Assembly (NCBI RefSeq): GCF_000308315.1
Contig: NZ_CALJ01000081.1
Span: 1 to 35,306, forward strand
Source of the DNA: Legionella tunisiensis
GTDB taxonomy: Bacteria > Pseudomonadota > Gammaproteobacteria > Legionellales > Legionellaceae
Length of the DNA: 35,306 bases
Direction of reading: 5' to 3'
The stretch's first letter is position 1; each line of letters begins with the position of its first letter. Made by a program: the position numbers and the translations under genes. This document shows, piece by piece, positions 9,490 to 19,203 of this stretch. The notes under the pieces were generated by a model that saw only the letters and a list, made by a program, of their open reading frames with translations, had not been told where the DNA came from and did not search any database.

Positions 9490-11700
9490 TCATAACTCTT
9501 TCCATCGCAAACGCAGAGCATTAATGATGACTGATACCGAACTAAGCGACATGGCTGCTGCTGCAATCATAGGATTTAAGAGCAGGCCCATGATGGGATA
9601 TAAGATACCTGCAGCTACTGGAACGCCTAGTGCATTATAAATAAACGCAAAAAATAGATTTTGGCGTATATTATGCATAGTTGCTTTAGATAAAAGACGT
9701 GCTTTAACAATGCCATGTAAATCGCCGTGTAGCAAGGTAACACCGGCGCTTTCTATAGCCACATCCGTACCAGTACCCATCGCAATGCCAATATCAGCTT
9801 TTGCCAGTGCCGGAGCATCATTTACTCCGTCACCCGCCATAGCAACAACTCTATTTTTCTGTTGCCATTCGGCTACAATGCGGCTCTTATCTTCTGGCAT
9901 GATTTCAGCGACAACTTGAGTAATACCAAGTTTGGCAGCAACGGCTTCTGCAGTTTTTTGGCTGTCGCCGGTTAGCATGACAACTTCAATGCCTTCTTGC
10001 TGAAGAATATTAATTGCAGCCGGAGTCGTTGTTTTAATAGGATCTGCGACTGCCAGAATGGCGGCAATTTGATGTTCTATTGCCATGAACATCACCGAAG
10101 CCCCTTCGCTACGTAGAGCCTCAGCCTCATCAAACAGAGATTGATTAGTGCTTTCCGATGCTGGCATTAATTTCAAATTACCAATGGCAATAGGGCGGCC
10201 GTTTACCAATCCTTGAACGCCTTTACCAATGATTGCTTCAAATTCAGTAACAGGTGAAAAAGACAGATTCCTTTCCTTTGCGGCGATGACAATCGCATGT
10301 CCAAGCGGGTGTTCACTATGATTTTCAAGGGCGGCTGCTAAAGCTAATAATTCATCCTCTGACCATTGAGGTAGAGCAACGATTTTGGTTAATTTTGGCC
10401 GACCTTCAGTGAGTGTTCCGGTTTTATCAACGATTAACGTGTCTATTTTTTCCATCTGTTCCAATGCATCGGCATTTTTAATAAGTACACCATGAGTTGC
10501 TCCTTTGCCAATGCCAACCATAATTGACATAGGCGTGGCTAGTCCTAAGGCACAAGGGCAAGCAATAATGAGTACAGAAACAGCAGCAATCAGAGCGTAA
10601 CTGAAAGCAGGTTGGGGGCCCCATATTGCCCAACAAATTGCAGCGATAATGGCAATCAAGATCACCGAGGGGACAAACCAGCCTGCGACAGCATCAGCAA
10701 GGCGTTGGATAGGCGCACGGCTGCGCTGTGCGTCGCTAACCATTTGAACGATTCGAGCCAGCATCGTATCTTGGCCAACATGGATTGCTTTCATAATAAA
10801 GCTGCCTGTCTGATTCAGAGTGGCCCCAATAACATGGGAACCTTTTTCTTTAGCTACGGGTATCGCTTCACCAGTAATCATCGATTCATCAATGTAACTA
10901 GTACCGCTAACTATTTCACCGTCGACCGGTATTTTTTCTCCTGGACGCACGCGCAATAAATCGCCTGCCATAATGTCGCTAAGGTCTATCTCAGTTTCTT
11001 GCTCATGTTCGTCAAGACGATGCGCCGTAGCTGGAGATAATTGCAATAAGGCACGAATAGCTCCGCCGGTTTTGGCTCGTGCTTTTAATTCCAATACTTG
11101 GCCAAGTAAAACCAGGGTAGTAATTACGGCAGCTGCTTCAAAATAAACTGCAACCAATCCTGCTTCATCGTGAAAGGATGGAGGGAAAAGACCAGGAAAG
11201 AGGGTAGCAATCACACTATAACCCCAGGCTACACCAGTACCTATAGCAATCAAGGTAAACATGTTCAAATGACCTGTTTGAAGAGACTGCCAGCCACGTT
11301 GAAAGAATGGCCAGCCACACCATAGGACAACGGGTGTAGCCATCATCATTTGGATCCAAATTGAGAGGCGAATTGATAGCCATTGATTGAGTAGATGCTC
11401 ACTCATAGCCAGTATGAACACTGGTAGGCTAAGTACCAAAGCTATCCAGAATCGGCGATTCATATCCTGATATTCCGGATTATGCTCTTCGTCTGCGGAA
11501 ATGGTTTCAGGCTCTAACGCCATACCACAAATAGGGCAGTTACCAGGCTTTTCTTGACGGATTTCTGCATGCATTGGACATGTATAAATAATTGGACCCT
11601 GGTTTTGAGCAGGTTTTGGGGATGAATGAGAATGATGATGGTGGCAACTCTTTTCTGTTGTGACTTTGTCTGGCTCTTTAGAGTGGTGTTTGTGGTTCAT
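9490..11700 (-). CDS. copA: Copper-exporting P1B-type ATPase CopA
   Basis: The 736-residue protein pumps Cu(I) from cytoplasm to periplasm. The N-terminus is His-rich (HHHHSHSS near residue 20), followed by a small CPMH...CPICGM metal-binding segment (residues 41-60) instead of a classical CxxC ferredoxin-like domain. The signatures are complete: TGE (actuator), CPC at 381-383 in the membrane path, DKTGTLT with phosphorylated Asp425, MLTGDSQKT and [14 protein letters not shown]. Length and motif positions closely match L. pneumophila CopA, the structurally solved LpCopA. It is one of the few long genes here without a frameshift. It starts 7 bases after the csoR stop, so it is in the same transcript. 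Confidence 0.96.
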   Translation of the reverse strand: MNHKHHSKEPDKVTTEKSCHHHHSHSSPKPAQNQGPIIYTCPMHAEIRQEKPGNCPICGMALEPETISADEEHNPEYQDMNRRFWIALVLSLPVFILAMSEHLLNQWLSIRLSIWIQMMMATPVVLWCGWPFFQRGWQSLQTGHLNMFTLIAIGTGVAWGYSVIATLFPGLFPPSFHDEAGLVAVYFEAAAVITTLVLLGQVLELKARAKTGGAIRALLQLSPATAHRLDEHEQETEIDLSDIMAGDLLRVRPGEKIPVDGEIVSGTSYIDESMITGEAIPVAKEKGSHVIGATLNQTGSFIMKAIHVGQDTMLARIVQMVSDAQRSRAPIQRLADAVAGWFVPSVILIAIIAAICWAIWGPQPAFSYALIAAVSVLIIACPCALGLATPMSIMVGIGKGATHGVLIKNADALEQMEKIDTLIVDKTGTLTEGRPKLTKIVALPQWSEDELLALAAALENHSEHPLGHAIVIAAKERNLSFSPVTEFEAIIGKGVQGLVNGRPIAIGNLKLMPASESTNQSLFDEAEALRSEGASVMFMAIEHQIAAILAVADPIKTTTPAAINILQQEGIEVVMLTGDSQKTAEAVAAKLGITQVVAEIMPEDKSRIVAEWQQKNRVVAMAGDGVNDAPALAKADIGIAMGTGTDVAIESAGVTLLHGDLHGIVKARLLSKATMHNIRQNLFFAFIYNALGVPVAAGILYPIMGLLLNPMIAAAAMSLSSVSVIINALRLRWKEL

Positions 11701-11707
11701 AGGTCAC

Positions 11708-11983
11708 CTATTCATATTTTTGCAGTAGATTAATAAGCTCACGAATACGTTCTTCCTTGTTTGCGTCATTGTCAGTACAACAGGCTTCGGCGATACAATG
11801 TCCTATATGTGTTTCAAGTACGCCAAGCTCAATTGTTTTAATAGCGTTACGTGCTGCACGTAGTTGAGACATAATTTCTACGCAATATCGTTTCTCTTCA
11901 ATCATGCGCTTAATGCCTTCCAGCTGACCAACAGCCCGATTGATACGGGAAATTTGTTTTTCATGTGATGGGTAATTTGACAT
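11708..11983 (-). CDS. csoR: CsoR-family copper-sensing repressor
   Basis: I choose the ATG at 11983 (91 residues) because it has a GGAG site and gives the usual family length; the upstream frame to 12067 runs through the operator. Cys34, His59 and Cys63 have the spacing (25 and 4) of the Cu(I)-binding C-H-C triad of M. tuberculosis CsoR (C36, H61, C65). The all-helical fold is clear from HEKQISRINRAVGQLEGIKRM. It is the first gene of the copper operon and should repress it, releasing the operator at 12010-12027 when Cu(I) binds. Confidence 0.93.
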   Translation of the reverse strand: MSNYPSHEKQISRINRAVGQLEGIKRMIEEKRYCVEIMSQLRAARNAIKTIELGVLETHIGHCIAEACCTDNDANKEERIRELINLLQKYE

Positions 11984-12005
11984 AGGAATTCTCCATTCTA
12001 TAATT

Positions 12006-12034
12006 TTTATATACCCTTGTGGGTATATTGTCAA
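12006..12034 (-). promoter_or_regulatory. csoR-copA-hel promoter with embedded CsoR operator
   Basis: On the minus strand a perfect -35 TTGACA (12034-12029) is followed after 17 bp by TATAAA (12011-12006). Most of the spacer is a perfect inverted repeat TATACCC-N4-GGGTATA (12010-12027), very like known CsoR operators with T-A-C-C-C / G-G-G-T-A arms. Repressor binding there would block RNA polymerase. The csoR ATG lies about 23 bases downstream of the -10. Confidence 0.85.
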
Positions 12035-12185
12035 ATCGTGTGAATTGGTAAAGAGAAAAAGAAGCAATTCCTGATCTAACTGAATTTATAGATTTTTTTA
12101 CTAAAAAATTATTCTACCCTTGATAGCTTGCTATATTTGAGGCTAACAGTTGTATTTATTTCTCTTTGAGGTACAAGGAAAAGCC

Positions 12186-12749
12186 ATGATTTTGAAAACC
12201 TGTGATGTTAATAAGATCGATCACTTAATTACTCCTGATGAGATTTTTGAAATAACGCTGGACTCTCCTGCATTGGATATCTTTACTGATTTTAAAAAGA
12301 CAGAACCTTTAGTCATTGAACAGTCACTTGATGTGGTTACCGCTGAAGATTTAATGAAGAAAACACATGTTAAATTGAAATTGGTTTTAGAAGATGGAGA
12401 ATTTGTAGGGACGCTTGCCTATAGTGATTTAATTGGTGAAAAAGTTATGTCGCGCGTTCATCACCACACCCAGCGGCGTGAAATCTATGTGAATGAAATT
12501 ATGACGCCTCGTAATCAATTGAAAGCGATTGATTTTAATGATGTACAAAGAGCAAAAGTTAAAGATATTGTCGAAACGCTTAAAAACGAAGGTAGCCAAC
12601 ATTTCTTGGTAATTGATAATACATTACATCATATTCGTGGAATTTTTTCTGCGAGTGATATTGCTCGTCGATTACATATTCCCATTAATATCAGTTCGGT
12701 TTCAACATTTATGGATATATACAAAGCACTTGATCATGACAAATACTGA
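12186..12749 (+). CDS. CBS-domain protein
   Basis: The start at 12186 follows an AAGGAAAA site; the ORF opens earlier at 12150 without one. The 187-residue protein has a weak first CBS unit (VTAEDLMKKTHVKLKLVLEDG..VGTLAYSDLI) and a clear second one (VNEIMTPRNQLKAIDF ... GSQHFLVID ... IRGIFSASDIARRL). CBS pairs bind adenosyl ligands and act as energy or ligand sensors. No catalytic domain is attached. It is divergent from csoR and has no obvious partner gene. Confidence 0.75.
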   Translation: MILKTCDVNKIDHLITPDEIFEITLDSPALDIFTDFKKTEPLVIEQSLDVVTAEDLMKKTHVKLKLVLEDGEFVGTLAYSDLIGEKVMSRVHHHTQRREIYVNEIMTPRNQLKAIDFNDVQRAKVKDIVETLKNEGSQHFLVIDNTLHHIRGIFSASDIARRLHIPINISSVSTFMDIYKALDHDKY

Positions 12750-13035
12750 TAGGTGTTTACATAGCGATTATCTTGGCGCTTAGGGCTTGATATTTGAGCA
12801 TTGCAGCAGGAACATACACACGTAGTATGTGTGAGCAGCGAAGTACAGAAAATCAAGCCATAAGCACTAAAGCTAGCGAAAAATCTAAACAGCCCCTATT
12901 GTATTATTCGGCTAGTGTGAGCGCAGCAATACACCATCGTTCTGAATAATTCTTTTGAAATCAATTTATTATAAATAAAACAAAGCGACGATTATTTGCC
13001 TATAATTTATATAGTGGTTTGCTGTAGAGTTGTGT
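12750..13035. other. 286-bp gap holding a long hairpin and a weak promoter
   Basis: No coding potential seen. The first half is the imperfect palindrome described separately at 12778-12865. The second half is A/T-rich, with TATAAT at 13001-13006, a likely -10 for the nitrilase-like gene; I see no good -35. Confidence 0.5.
12778..12865. repeat. Long imperfect palindrome with nested hairpin
   Basis: The outer arms GCTTAGGGCTTGAT (12778-12791) and ATCAAGCCATAAGC (12852-12865) pair with one mismatch. Inside, ACATAC and GTATGT form a second short hairpin around the middle. The size (88 bp) and nesting suggest a dispersed intergenic repeat or a folded RNA. No transposase or T tract is adjacent. 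I cannot tell from one copy whether it is repeated in the genome. Confidence 0.5.
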
Positions 13036-14036
13036 ATGGAAATAAGGGTTTACTTTTTACCAAAAGGATTTGAACCCGTTATTAATAGGACATTAGATTT
13101 AAAATCGCAAGCCCAAGCCCTTTTGACTCAAGTGGCAGATATAATCAAACATACCCTGGAGGTTGTTCAATCTTCCATGGAATCTGATCATCTCGCACTA
13201 GTTATAGGTCCTGGGGATTTTTGGAAAAGTGGATGTGGGTTGTTAACTCATAGAGGCCTGCCTCAATCACTTGCCTTGGATTATTTCGCGCGCGAAATGG
13301 TTGCATTAAGTGCACAATATCCTCAAATTATTTTGATTCCAGGTAGTATTTATCTTTACGTGGATAAATTGGCTACTGATAAGAAAAGCTACTGCCGGTC
13401 TAATTCAGAAAATTTTATCCCTTCCGTATATATGCAAAATGTTACTCCTGTATTTTATAGTGGCAAATGTTTAAGACTAATAAAAAGAGGGGTCCATTTG
13501 TTGTGTATTAATGACAATAGTACGGCAAAGGAATTAACGTCTGAAAGTGAATTCCTAAACGCATTATCCTCAATACAATGCCAACGTTTGGAGGTAATTT
13601 GTTGTCCTGATGATGCATCAGAAGAGCCTCCTATTTCTGATGTTGCTTTTTTGGGTAAAACACCTTTACCTGGCGAAAATCTTTTATTAGAAACCTTAGA
13701 CTTATGGTCAGATAGATTATTTTCTCCTGTATTTACCATCAAAAATGTTACCTTTGGTGTAGAGATTGGTACCGATCATTATTTTGCCGCCCAACACCTC
13801 GTCGACCAATTGGAAAATCTGGATTTCCATTTACTCATTTCCTCTGGTCAATCAAGAAGATATGACGGAACAAACGGCTGCGGTTTTTTATTTGCGCTGA
13901 TCAAGACAGTGCCATTTTGCTGGATATGCAGGGAAAGGGGAAACGTATTGATATTGATACTACGCTTGAGGTTGATATACAACATCTTTGTCGAAAAGGC
14001 GGTTTTCCTTCGAGTGATGGCAGCAGAGCTCGATAA
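13036..14036 (+). CDS. Nitrilase-superfamily-like protein without the catalytic Cys, frameshifted at 3' end
   Basis: The ATG at 13036 is preferred over the in-frame TTG at 13030. Restored length is about 332 residues. Features resembling the carbon-nitrogen hydrolase fold: an early strand LVIGPGDFW, REMVALSAQYPQIILIPGSI (position of the catalytic Glu region), NVTPVFYSGKCLRLIKRG (Lys region) and TFGVEIGTDHYF, where family members have GVEICxD; Gly stands in place of the nucleophilic Cys. Two extra bases, in CC at 13841-13842 and in T6 at 13884-13889, push the end into a wrong frame; removing them gives an ordinary hydrophilic tail ending at 14034-14036. Could be an inactive or repurposed relative, possibly an effector. 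Family assignment is by motif reading only. Confidence 0.5.
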
Positions 14037-14068
14037 AAGTAACACTCTACTGCCTTCTTATGTTTGTT

Positions 14069-15657
14069 TTAATGTTTAAAATGCCTATAGCCGGTAAATA
14101 CCATGATGATTCCAGCTGCATCGGCTGCGGCAATCATTTCTTTGTCCCTGATTGAGCCTCCTGGTTGAATGAGAGCCGCTATTCCGGCCTGGGCCGCTAT
14201 TTCAATACTGTCTGCAAAAGGGATAAAAGCATCAGACGCCATGACTGAATCCGGAGTAGAAAAACCGGCTTGTTCTGCCTGCCATAAAGCGATACGCGTA
14301 CTCATTACACGGCTAGTTTGGCCTGCTCCAATGCCTATGGTTGCGTTATTTTTAGCAAATACTATGGCATTTGATTTTACATGTTTTACTGCTAACCAGG
14401 CGAAGAGTAAATCCTGCTTTTGTTGCTCCGAAGGTTTTTTCTGTGTGACGGTTATAAATTCATCGCTGTTGACTATAAAATCATCGTGTTCCTGCACCAA
14501 TAAACCACCATCAACTCGGCGCATATCTAACTTAAAATCATGACTATGTTGCCATGCGCCTGTTATGAGTACGCGAATAGCAGGCTTAGTTGCCAAAATA
14601 AGTTTTGCTGCATCACTGATTGCAGGGGCAATGAGCACTTCAAGAAACTGTTTTTCGAGAATGGTTTGCACAGTTTCTTCATCTAATAATCGGTTGAAGG
14701 CCAAAATACCGCCATAAGCGGATACAGGATCCGTCTGTTGAGCGCGTAAATAAGCCAGAAGGGGGGTATCTCCCATTGCAATGCCGCAAGGATTACCATG
14801 TTTAACGATGACACAAGTATTTGTTTCGGCCGGAAACGATTTAACACAATCAAAAGCAGCGTCAGCGTCAAGCAAATTATTATAGGATAATTGTTTACCC
14901 TGGATGAGTTGTGCGGTAGCTAGTGAACCAGCTGGCGGGTTTTTATCCATATAAAAGACAGCTTGCTGGTGAGGGTTTTCTCCGTAACGCAGTTCATATT
15001 GTTTATTAAATTGACAGGTTAAGACGGTTGGGAAACTACAGGGGTGCTTTTCATCATTCAAAGTACCAAGGTAATTGGCAATTGCTGCATCATAGGCTGC
15101 CGTGTGGGCAAAGGCTTTTTTGCCAGACTGAACCCCCAATTGGCGAAAACTTTCTTTGCCTGGACGCATTTGGCCAGCAATTCATAGTCATCAGGTGTTA
15201 CTACAACAAAAACATGATCATGATTTTTAGCCGCTGAGCGAATCATGGCTGGGCCACCGATATCTATATTTTCAATCGCTTTTTGAAAATCGCAATCATG
15301 ATGACTAATGACTTGTTCAAAGGGATATAAATTAACAATCAGTAGATCAAAACGTTGAATGCCGTGTTCATTTAGACAGTGATCATCTTGACTATCACGG
15401 GCCAACAATCCTGCATGAATAGCTGGATGCAAGGTTTTGACGCGGCCATCCAGCATTTCTGGAAAGGTTGTGCATGCACTGACCTCGGTAACGGGTAAGT
15501 GATGTTCAGTAAGCAGGGCTGCGGTATTCCCAGTAGCAACAAGCTCAATTCCCTGTTCGTGTAAAACTTTGGCAAGCTCCACTATGCCACGCTTGTCAGA
15601 AACGCTTAGCAAAGCCCGCTTGGGAATAAAAGAAATCATTTGAGAGTCGGTTGTCAT
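14069..15657 (-). CDS. purH: PurH, bifunctional AICAR transformylase/IMP cyclohydrolase, frameshifted
   Basis: This enzyme catalyses the last two steps of purine synthesis (AICAR to FAICAR to IMP). With the start at 15657 and one base restored, it is 529 residues, the family's normal length. The N-terminal cyclohydrolase half shows [23 protein letters not shown]-like [10 protein letters not shown] and [13 protein letters not shown]. The transformylase half shows [31 protein letters not shown] and [13 protein letters not shown], ending with the canonical H. The frame breaks at 15169-15171, where one more A (minus strand) joins the halves. An upstream in-frame ATG at 15699 would add 14 residues without a better ribosome site. 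Confidence 0.95.
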
Positions 15658-15813
15658 AGTAGGCTCTAAAATTAATTGAGTTCGATATAAAGGAGGCATT
15701 ATATGCTTTTTATACCACGAAACGAACGCTAAAATTACAGGCTGGCTTTAAAGGGTAGTGGCTATTTTACCAGCTTGCGTGATAGTCATCAGATAGTAGA
15801 AACAGTAACGGCC

Positions 15814-16684
15814 CTAGCGGCGTGCAAAGGCTAACAAAGACCAACCATCCAGATTGTGTGTTAATAAATGGGTAAAATCAGCCTGATAAGTTTCAATTAA
15901 TGAACAGGCTTGTTCTTCTAAAAATCCCTGAAACAACCAGAATACCATGTGGATTAAGTAATTCTTTAAAGGTATTTCTTAACGTCATAAGCGGTGCCAG
16001 TAGAATATTAGCGATAAGCAAATCGGCTGGTGTTTGTAGGCTTTGAGGAAAGCCGATATACAATTGTTGCTGGTCTATGCCATTAGTAAGGGCATTATTC
16101 TGGGTTGCTTGCAAAGCTTGCTCGTCAATATCAACCGCTTGTACTTTTGCTGCACCAAGCTTTAAAGCAGCGAGAGCCAGAATCCCTGAGCCGCAGCCAT
16201 AATCAATCACTGCTTTATTATTTAAATCGGCTTGTTCAAGCCAAGTTAAACATAGAGAGGTAGTTGGATGAGTTCCAGTACCAAAAGCCAAGCCAGGATC
16301 CAGAATCAAATTAACTGCTTGAGGTTCTGGTGGCTCAAGCCAAGAGGGACAAATCCATAATCTCTTGCCAAAACGCTGAGGTTTAAAATCATCCATCCAA
16401 GCACGTTCCCAGTCTTGATCAGCCAGGTGCTGAATGCTGAAACCTAAATGAGGGTGTTGAGGCGCTAAGAGCAGTTTTGCTTGCTCGGCATCTTGTTCAT
16501 CGTCATAAAGAGCATTAATCACGACATCTGGCCAAAGAGGGGTGGTCCCAGGCTCTGGCTCTAGTACAGGTTCGTCATTTTTATCTGTCAGAGTGATAGA
16601 TAAAGCGCCGGTTTCTTCCAACGCGTCACTGAGTAACTCCACTTCATCACGATGGCATTGTTCGATCTGTAGTTGATACCACAC
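15814..16684 (-). CDS. prmA: PrmA, ribosomal protein L11 methyltransferase, frameshifted near C-terminus
   Basis: PrmA is an SAM-dependent methyltransferase that modifies ribosomal protein L11 at several amines. Visible: the N-terminal substrate domain (YQLQIEQCHRDEVELLSDALEE), DPGLAFGTGTHPTT, the SAM motif VIDYGCGSGILALAALKLGA, and NILLAPL (NxxxxPL variant of the active loop). One T too many in the run 15920-15924 cuts the frame at 15893; removing it continues to a stop at 15814 for 289 residues, close to the usual 290-295. It follows accC after 4 bases, the common accB-accC-prmA arrangement. Confidence 0.93.
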
Positions 16685-16688
16685 AAGC

Positions 16689-18028
16689 TTATTCCTTCAA
16701 CATTTTTTCCAGATAGTGAATATTGGTACCCCCTTCTATGAAGGCTTTGTCGCGCAAAATACGATGATGCAACTCAATGTTAGTCTTAATACCATCAATG
16801 ATAATTTCATCCAGCGCATTCCGCATTCTAGCGAACGCTTCTTCCCGCGTTTTACCGTAACTAATCAACTTACCTATCATGGAATCATAATTCGGTGGCA
16901 CAGTATAGCTACTGTAGACATGAGAATCAAAGCGAATGCCAGGACCACCGGGTTGATGTAAAAGTCTTATGGTACCTGGTGATGGCATGAACGTTTTTGC
17001 ATCTTCAGCATTGATACGGCACTCGACAGCGTGGCCTTGTAGCTTGATATCTTCTTGTTTAAGGGTAAAAGGGATATCACTCGCAATTTTTATTTGTTCT
17101 TTGATCAGATCAATACCCGTGATCAATTCGGTTACTGGATGTTCAACCTGGATACGAGTATTCATTTCAATAAAATAAAAGCACCCATCCTGATACAAGA
17201 ATTCAAAAGTACCCGCACCGCGATATTTTAATTCACGGCAAGCATTGACGACGCATTCGCCAATTTCCTGACGTAAAGCAGGTGTAATTCCAGGTGCTGG
17301 TGCTTCTTCAATCACTTTTTGGTGACGGCGTTGCATAGAGCAATCACGTTCTCCCAAGTGGATCGCATTACCTTGACCATCTCCTAAAACCTGGAATTCA
17401 ACATGGCGAGGATTTTCCAGGAATTTTTCCATGTAAACCGTTGCATTATTAAATGCAGCTTTTGCTTCACTACGCGTTAAAGCAATTGCATTGAGGAGAT
17501 TTGCTTCGCTGTGTACAACACGCATACCGCGACCACCGCCGCCGCCAGCTGCTTTAATAATGATTGGGTAACCAATGTCACGCCCTAATTGCAGGTTACG
17601 AGCATCATCTTCTAATAAAGGACCATCAGAACCAGGTACACAGGGGACTCCAGCCTTTTTCATGGCAGCAATGGCAGAGACTTTATCACCCATCAAGCGA
17701 ATAGTATCACCGCGTGGACCGATAAAGCGAAAGCCGCTTTGTTCGACGATGTCAGCAAAATCAGCATTTTCTGCCAAAAACCGTAACCGGGATGAATGGC
17801 AACAGCATCAGTAATTTCCGCGGCAGATATAATACGCGGAATATTCAAGTAACTTTCTTTTGAGGGAGCGGGACCAATACAAACGGTCTCATCAGCAAGT
17901 CGCACATGCAATAAATCTTTATCAACGTCTGAATGAACGGCAACCGTTTGAATACCAAGCTCTTTGCAAGCACGCAGGATACGAAGAGCGATTTCGCCAC
18001 GATTAGCGATAACAATTTTACTGAGCAT
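16689..18028 (-). CDS. accC: AccC, biotin carboxylase subunit of acetyl-CoA carboxylase, frameshifted
   Basis: AccC carboxylates biotin on AccB with ATP and bicarbonate, the first half-reaction of fatty acid synthesis. Restored length is 446 residues (E. coli 449). Motifs in order: [23 protein letters not shown], the ATP-grasp Gly loop [43 protein letters not shown] and [12 protein letters not shown]. One base is missing in the A5 run 17776-17780, in the middle of [14 protein letters not shown]. It is co-directional with accB (11 bases away) and may also supply the biotin carboxylase for the OadA-type protein at 19204. Confidence 0.95.
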
Positions 18029-18039
18029 CCATGTACCCC

Positions 18040-18501
18040 TTATTCTATAGTAAACAAGGGTTGGTCATATTCGACTGGTTCACCATTTTTTACAAGAATG
18101 GCGGTCACTGTACCGGTTCGATCAGCTTCAATTTCGTTAAACATTTTCATTGCTTCAACGATACATAAGGTATCACCGGTTTTCACTGTTTGGCCTACTG
18201 TAACGAAGGGCGCAGCATCAGGAGACGGTGCAGTATATATGGTGCCTACCATTGGTGAGCGAACTTTGTGGCCTGAAACGCTATTTTCCACTTTAGTTTC
18301 ATTATTGACAGGCGTGGGTATAGCAGTAGTCTGTATGGGTTGTTGTAATGGTGGTGCTACATAACGTGTTTGTACGGGTGCTTCCATTGCATAGCTATGA
18401 CGGCTCAGACGTACTGATTCCTCGCCTTCCTTGATTTCAATTTCTGAAATGCCGGTTTCTTCCAACAATTCGATCAATTTTTTGATTTTACGAATATCCA
18501 T
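18040..18501 (-). CDS. accB: AccB, biotin carboxyl carrier protein of acetyl-CoA carboxylase
   Basis: The 153-residue protein carries biotin between carboxylase and transcarboxylase. The N-terminal helix region [20 protein letters not shown] is typical of AccB, followed by a Pro/Thr-rich linker (about residues 40-75) and the biotinyl domain with EAMKM, Lys119 being the biotinylated residue. The frame is intact. It starts 16 bases after the restored aroQ stop in the order aroQ-accB-accC. Confidence 0.95.
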   Translation of the reverse strand: MDIRKIKKLIELLEETGISEIEIKEGEESVRLSRHSYAMEAPVQTRYVAPPLQQPIQTTAIPTPVNNETKVENSVSGHKVRSPMVGTIYTAPSPDAAPFVTVGQTVKTGDTLCIVEAMKMFNEIEADRTGTVTAILVKNGEPVEYDQPLFTIE

Positions 18502-18517
18502 CGATAAGAACTCTCTA

Positions 18518-18954
18518 TTAATTGAATTTTTCTACAATTGCCTGCAGAGCCAAGCTATAACCCCTAACTCCCAGTCCACTGATAACCCCTTGGGCGATAT
18601 CAGAAAATAAGAATGATGACGAAATGCTTCGCGCGCATAAATATTGCTAATGTGTACTTCTACAAACGGAATTGATGCGGCTATCAAGGCATCACGAATT
18701 GCGATACTCGTGTGCGTGAAGGCTGCTGGATTGATAATAAGGTAATCAACTTTGTCATCGGCTGCTTGATGAATGATGTCAATTAACTCGGCTTCAGAAT
18801 TACTTTGTTTGCTGGTTAACACAATGTCAGCCTCGACTGCTTGTTTATGGAGCAAAGCATCGAGTTTTGCCAGAGTAGTTGTGCCATAGATAGATGGCTC
18901 GCGTACTCCCAGGCGGTTCAGATTTGGCCCATGCAAAACGAGTATTTTCTTCAT
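18518..18954 (-). CDS. aroQ: AroQ, type II 3-dehydroquinate dehydratase, frameshifted near 3' end
   Basis: AroQ dehydrates 3-dehydroquinate in the shikimate pathway. [16 protein letters not shown], active-site Tyr23 (SIYG), [19 protein letters not shown] and [17 protein letters not shown] are all clear. One base is missing in the A4 run at 18604-18607; adding it turns the odd tail into the expected [20 protein letters not shown] and ends at 18518, giving 145 residues. It heads the aroQ-accB-accC-prmA operon. Confidence 0.94.
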
Positions 18955-19026
18955 TATGAGTTAATTTCACAAAATTGAAGCGATTCTGCCTGAACTTTGT
19001 AATAATGTCCATATGTTCGATGATAT

Positions 19027-19048
19027 CGGCATGATGTCGGCATGATGT
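19027..19048. repeat. Two adjacent 11-bp direct repeats
   Basis: CGGCATGATGT is present twice with no gap (19027-19037 and 19038-19048), in the divergent region between aroQ and the oadA-type gene. It could be a slippage product or a tandem protein-binding site; nothing else distinguishes the two. Confidence 0.5.
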
Positions 19049-19140
19049 CTTCTATTTTGTGGTTAGATTTTTAATGAGTAGTTTAATACCGCTGTGTAGC
19101 CAATTATGTTATCTTTCTAAGATTATTCTGTATTAGCCCC

Positions 19141-19173
19141 CTTTCCAATTTCCCATCGCAGCGAATTGGAAAG
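19141..19173. repeat. Perfect 10-bp inverted repeat upstream of the oadA-type gene
   Basis: CTTTCCAATT (19141-19150) and AATTGGAAAG (19164-19173) are exact complements with a 13-base loop. It ends 30 bases before the ATG at 19204, so it would lie in the 5' leader or at the promoter. No T tract follows, which argues against a simple terminator; it may be an operator or a leader hairpin. Confidence 0.5.
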
Positions 19174-19203
19174 ACGTCTATTAAGCAAGGGATTGAACAA
19201 ACC

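Noticed and set aside
10612-10959. 115-codon plus-strand ORF inside copA
   Set aside because: Antisense shadow of a complete, highly conserved ATPase frame.
14169-14543. 124-codon plus-strand ORF opposite purH
   Set aside because: Cys/Ser-rich translation antisense to conserved PurH motifs; no ribosome site.
17933-18364. 143-codon plus-strand ORF opposite accB and accC
   Set aside because: Antisense to the clear AccB biotinyl domain; no independent support.
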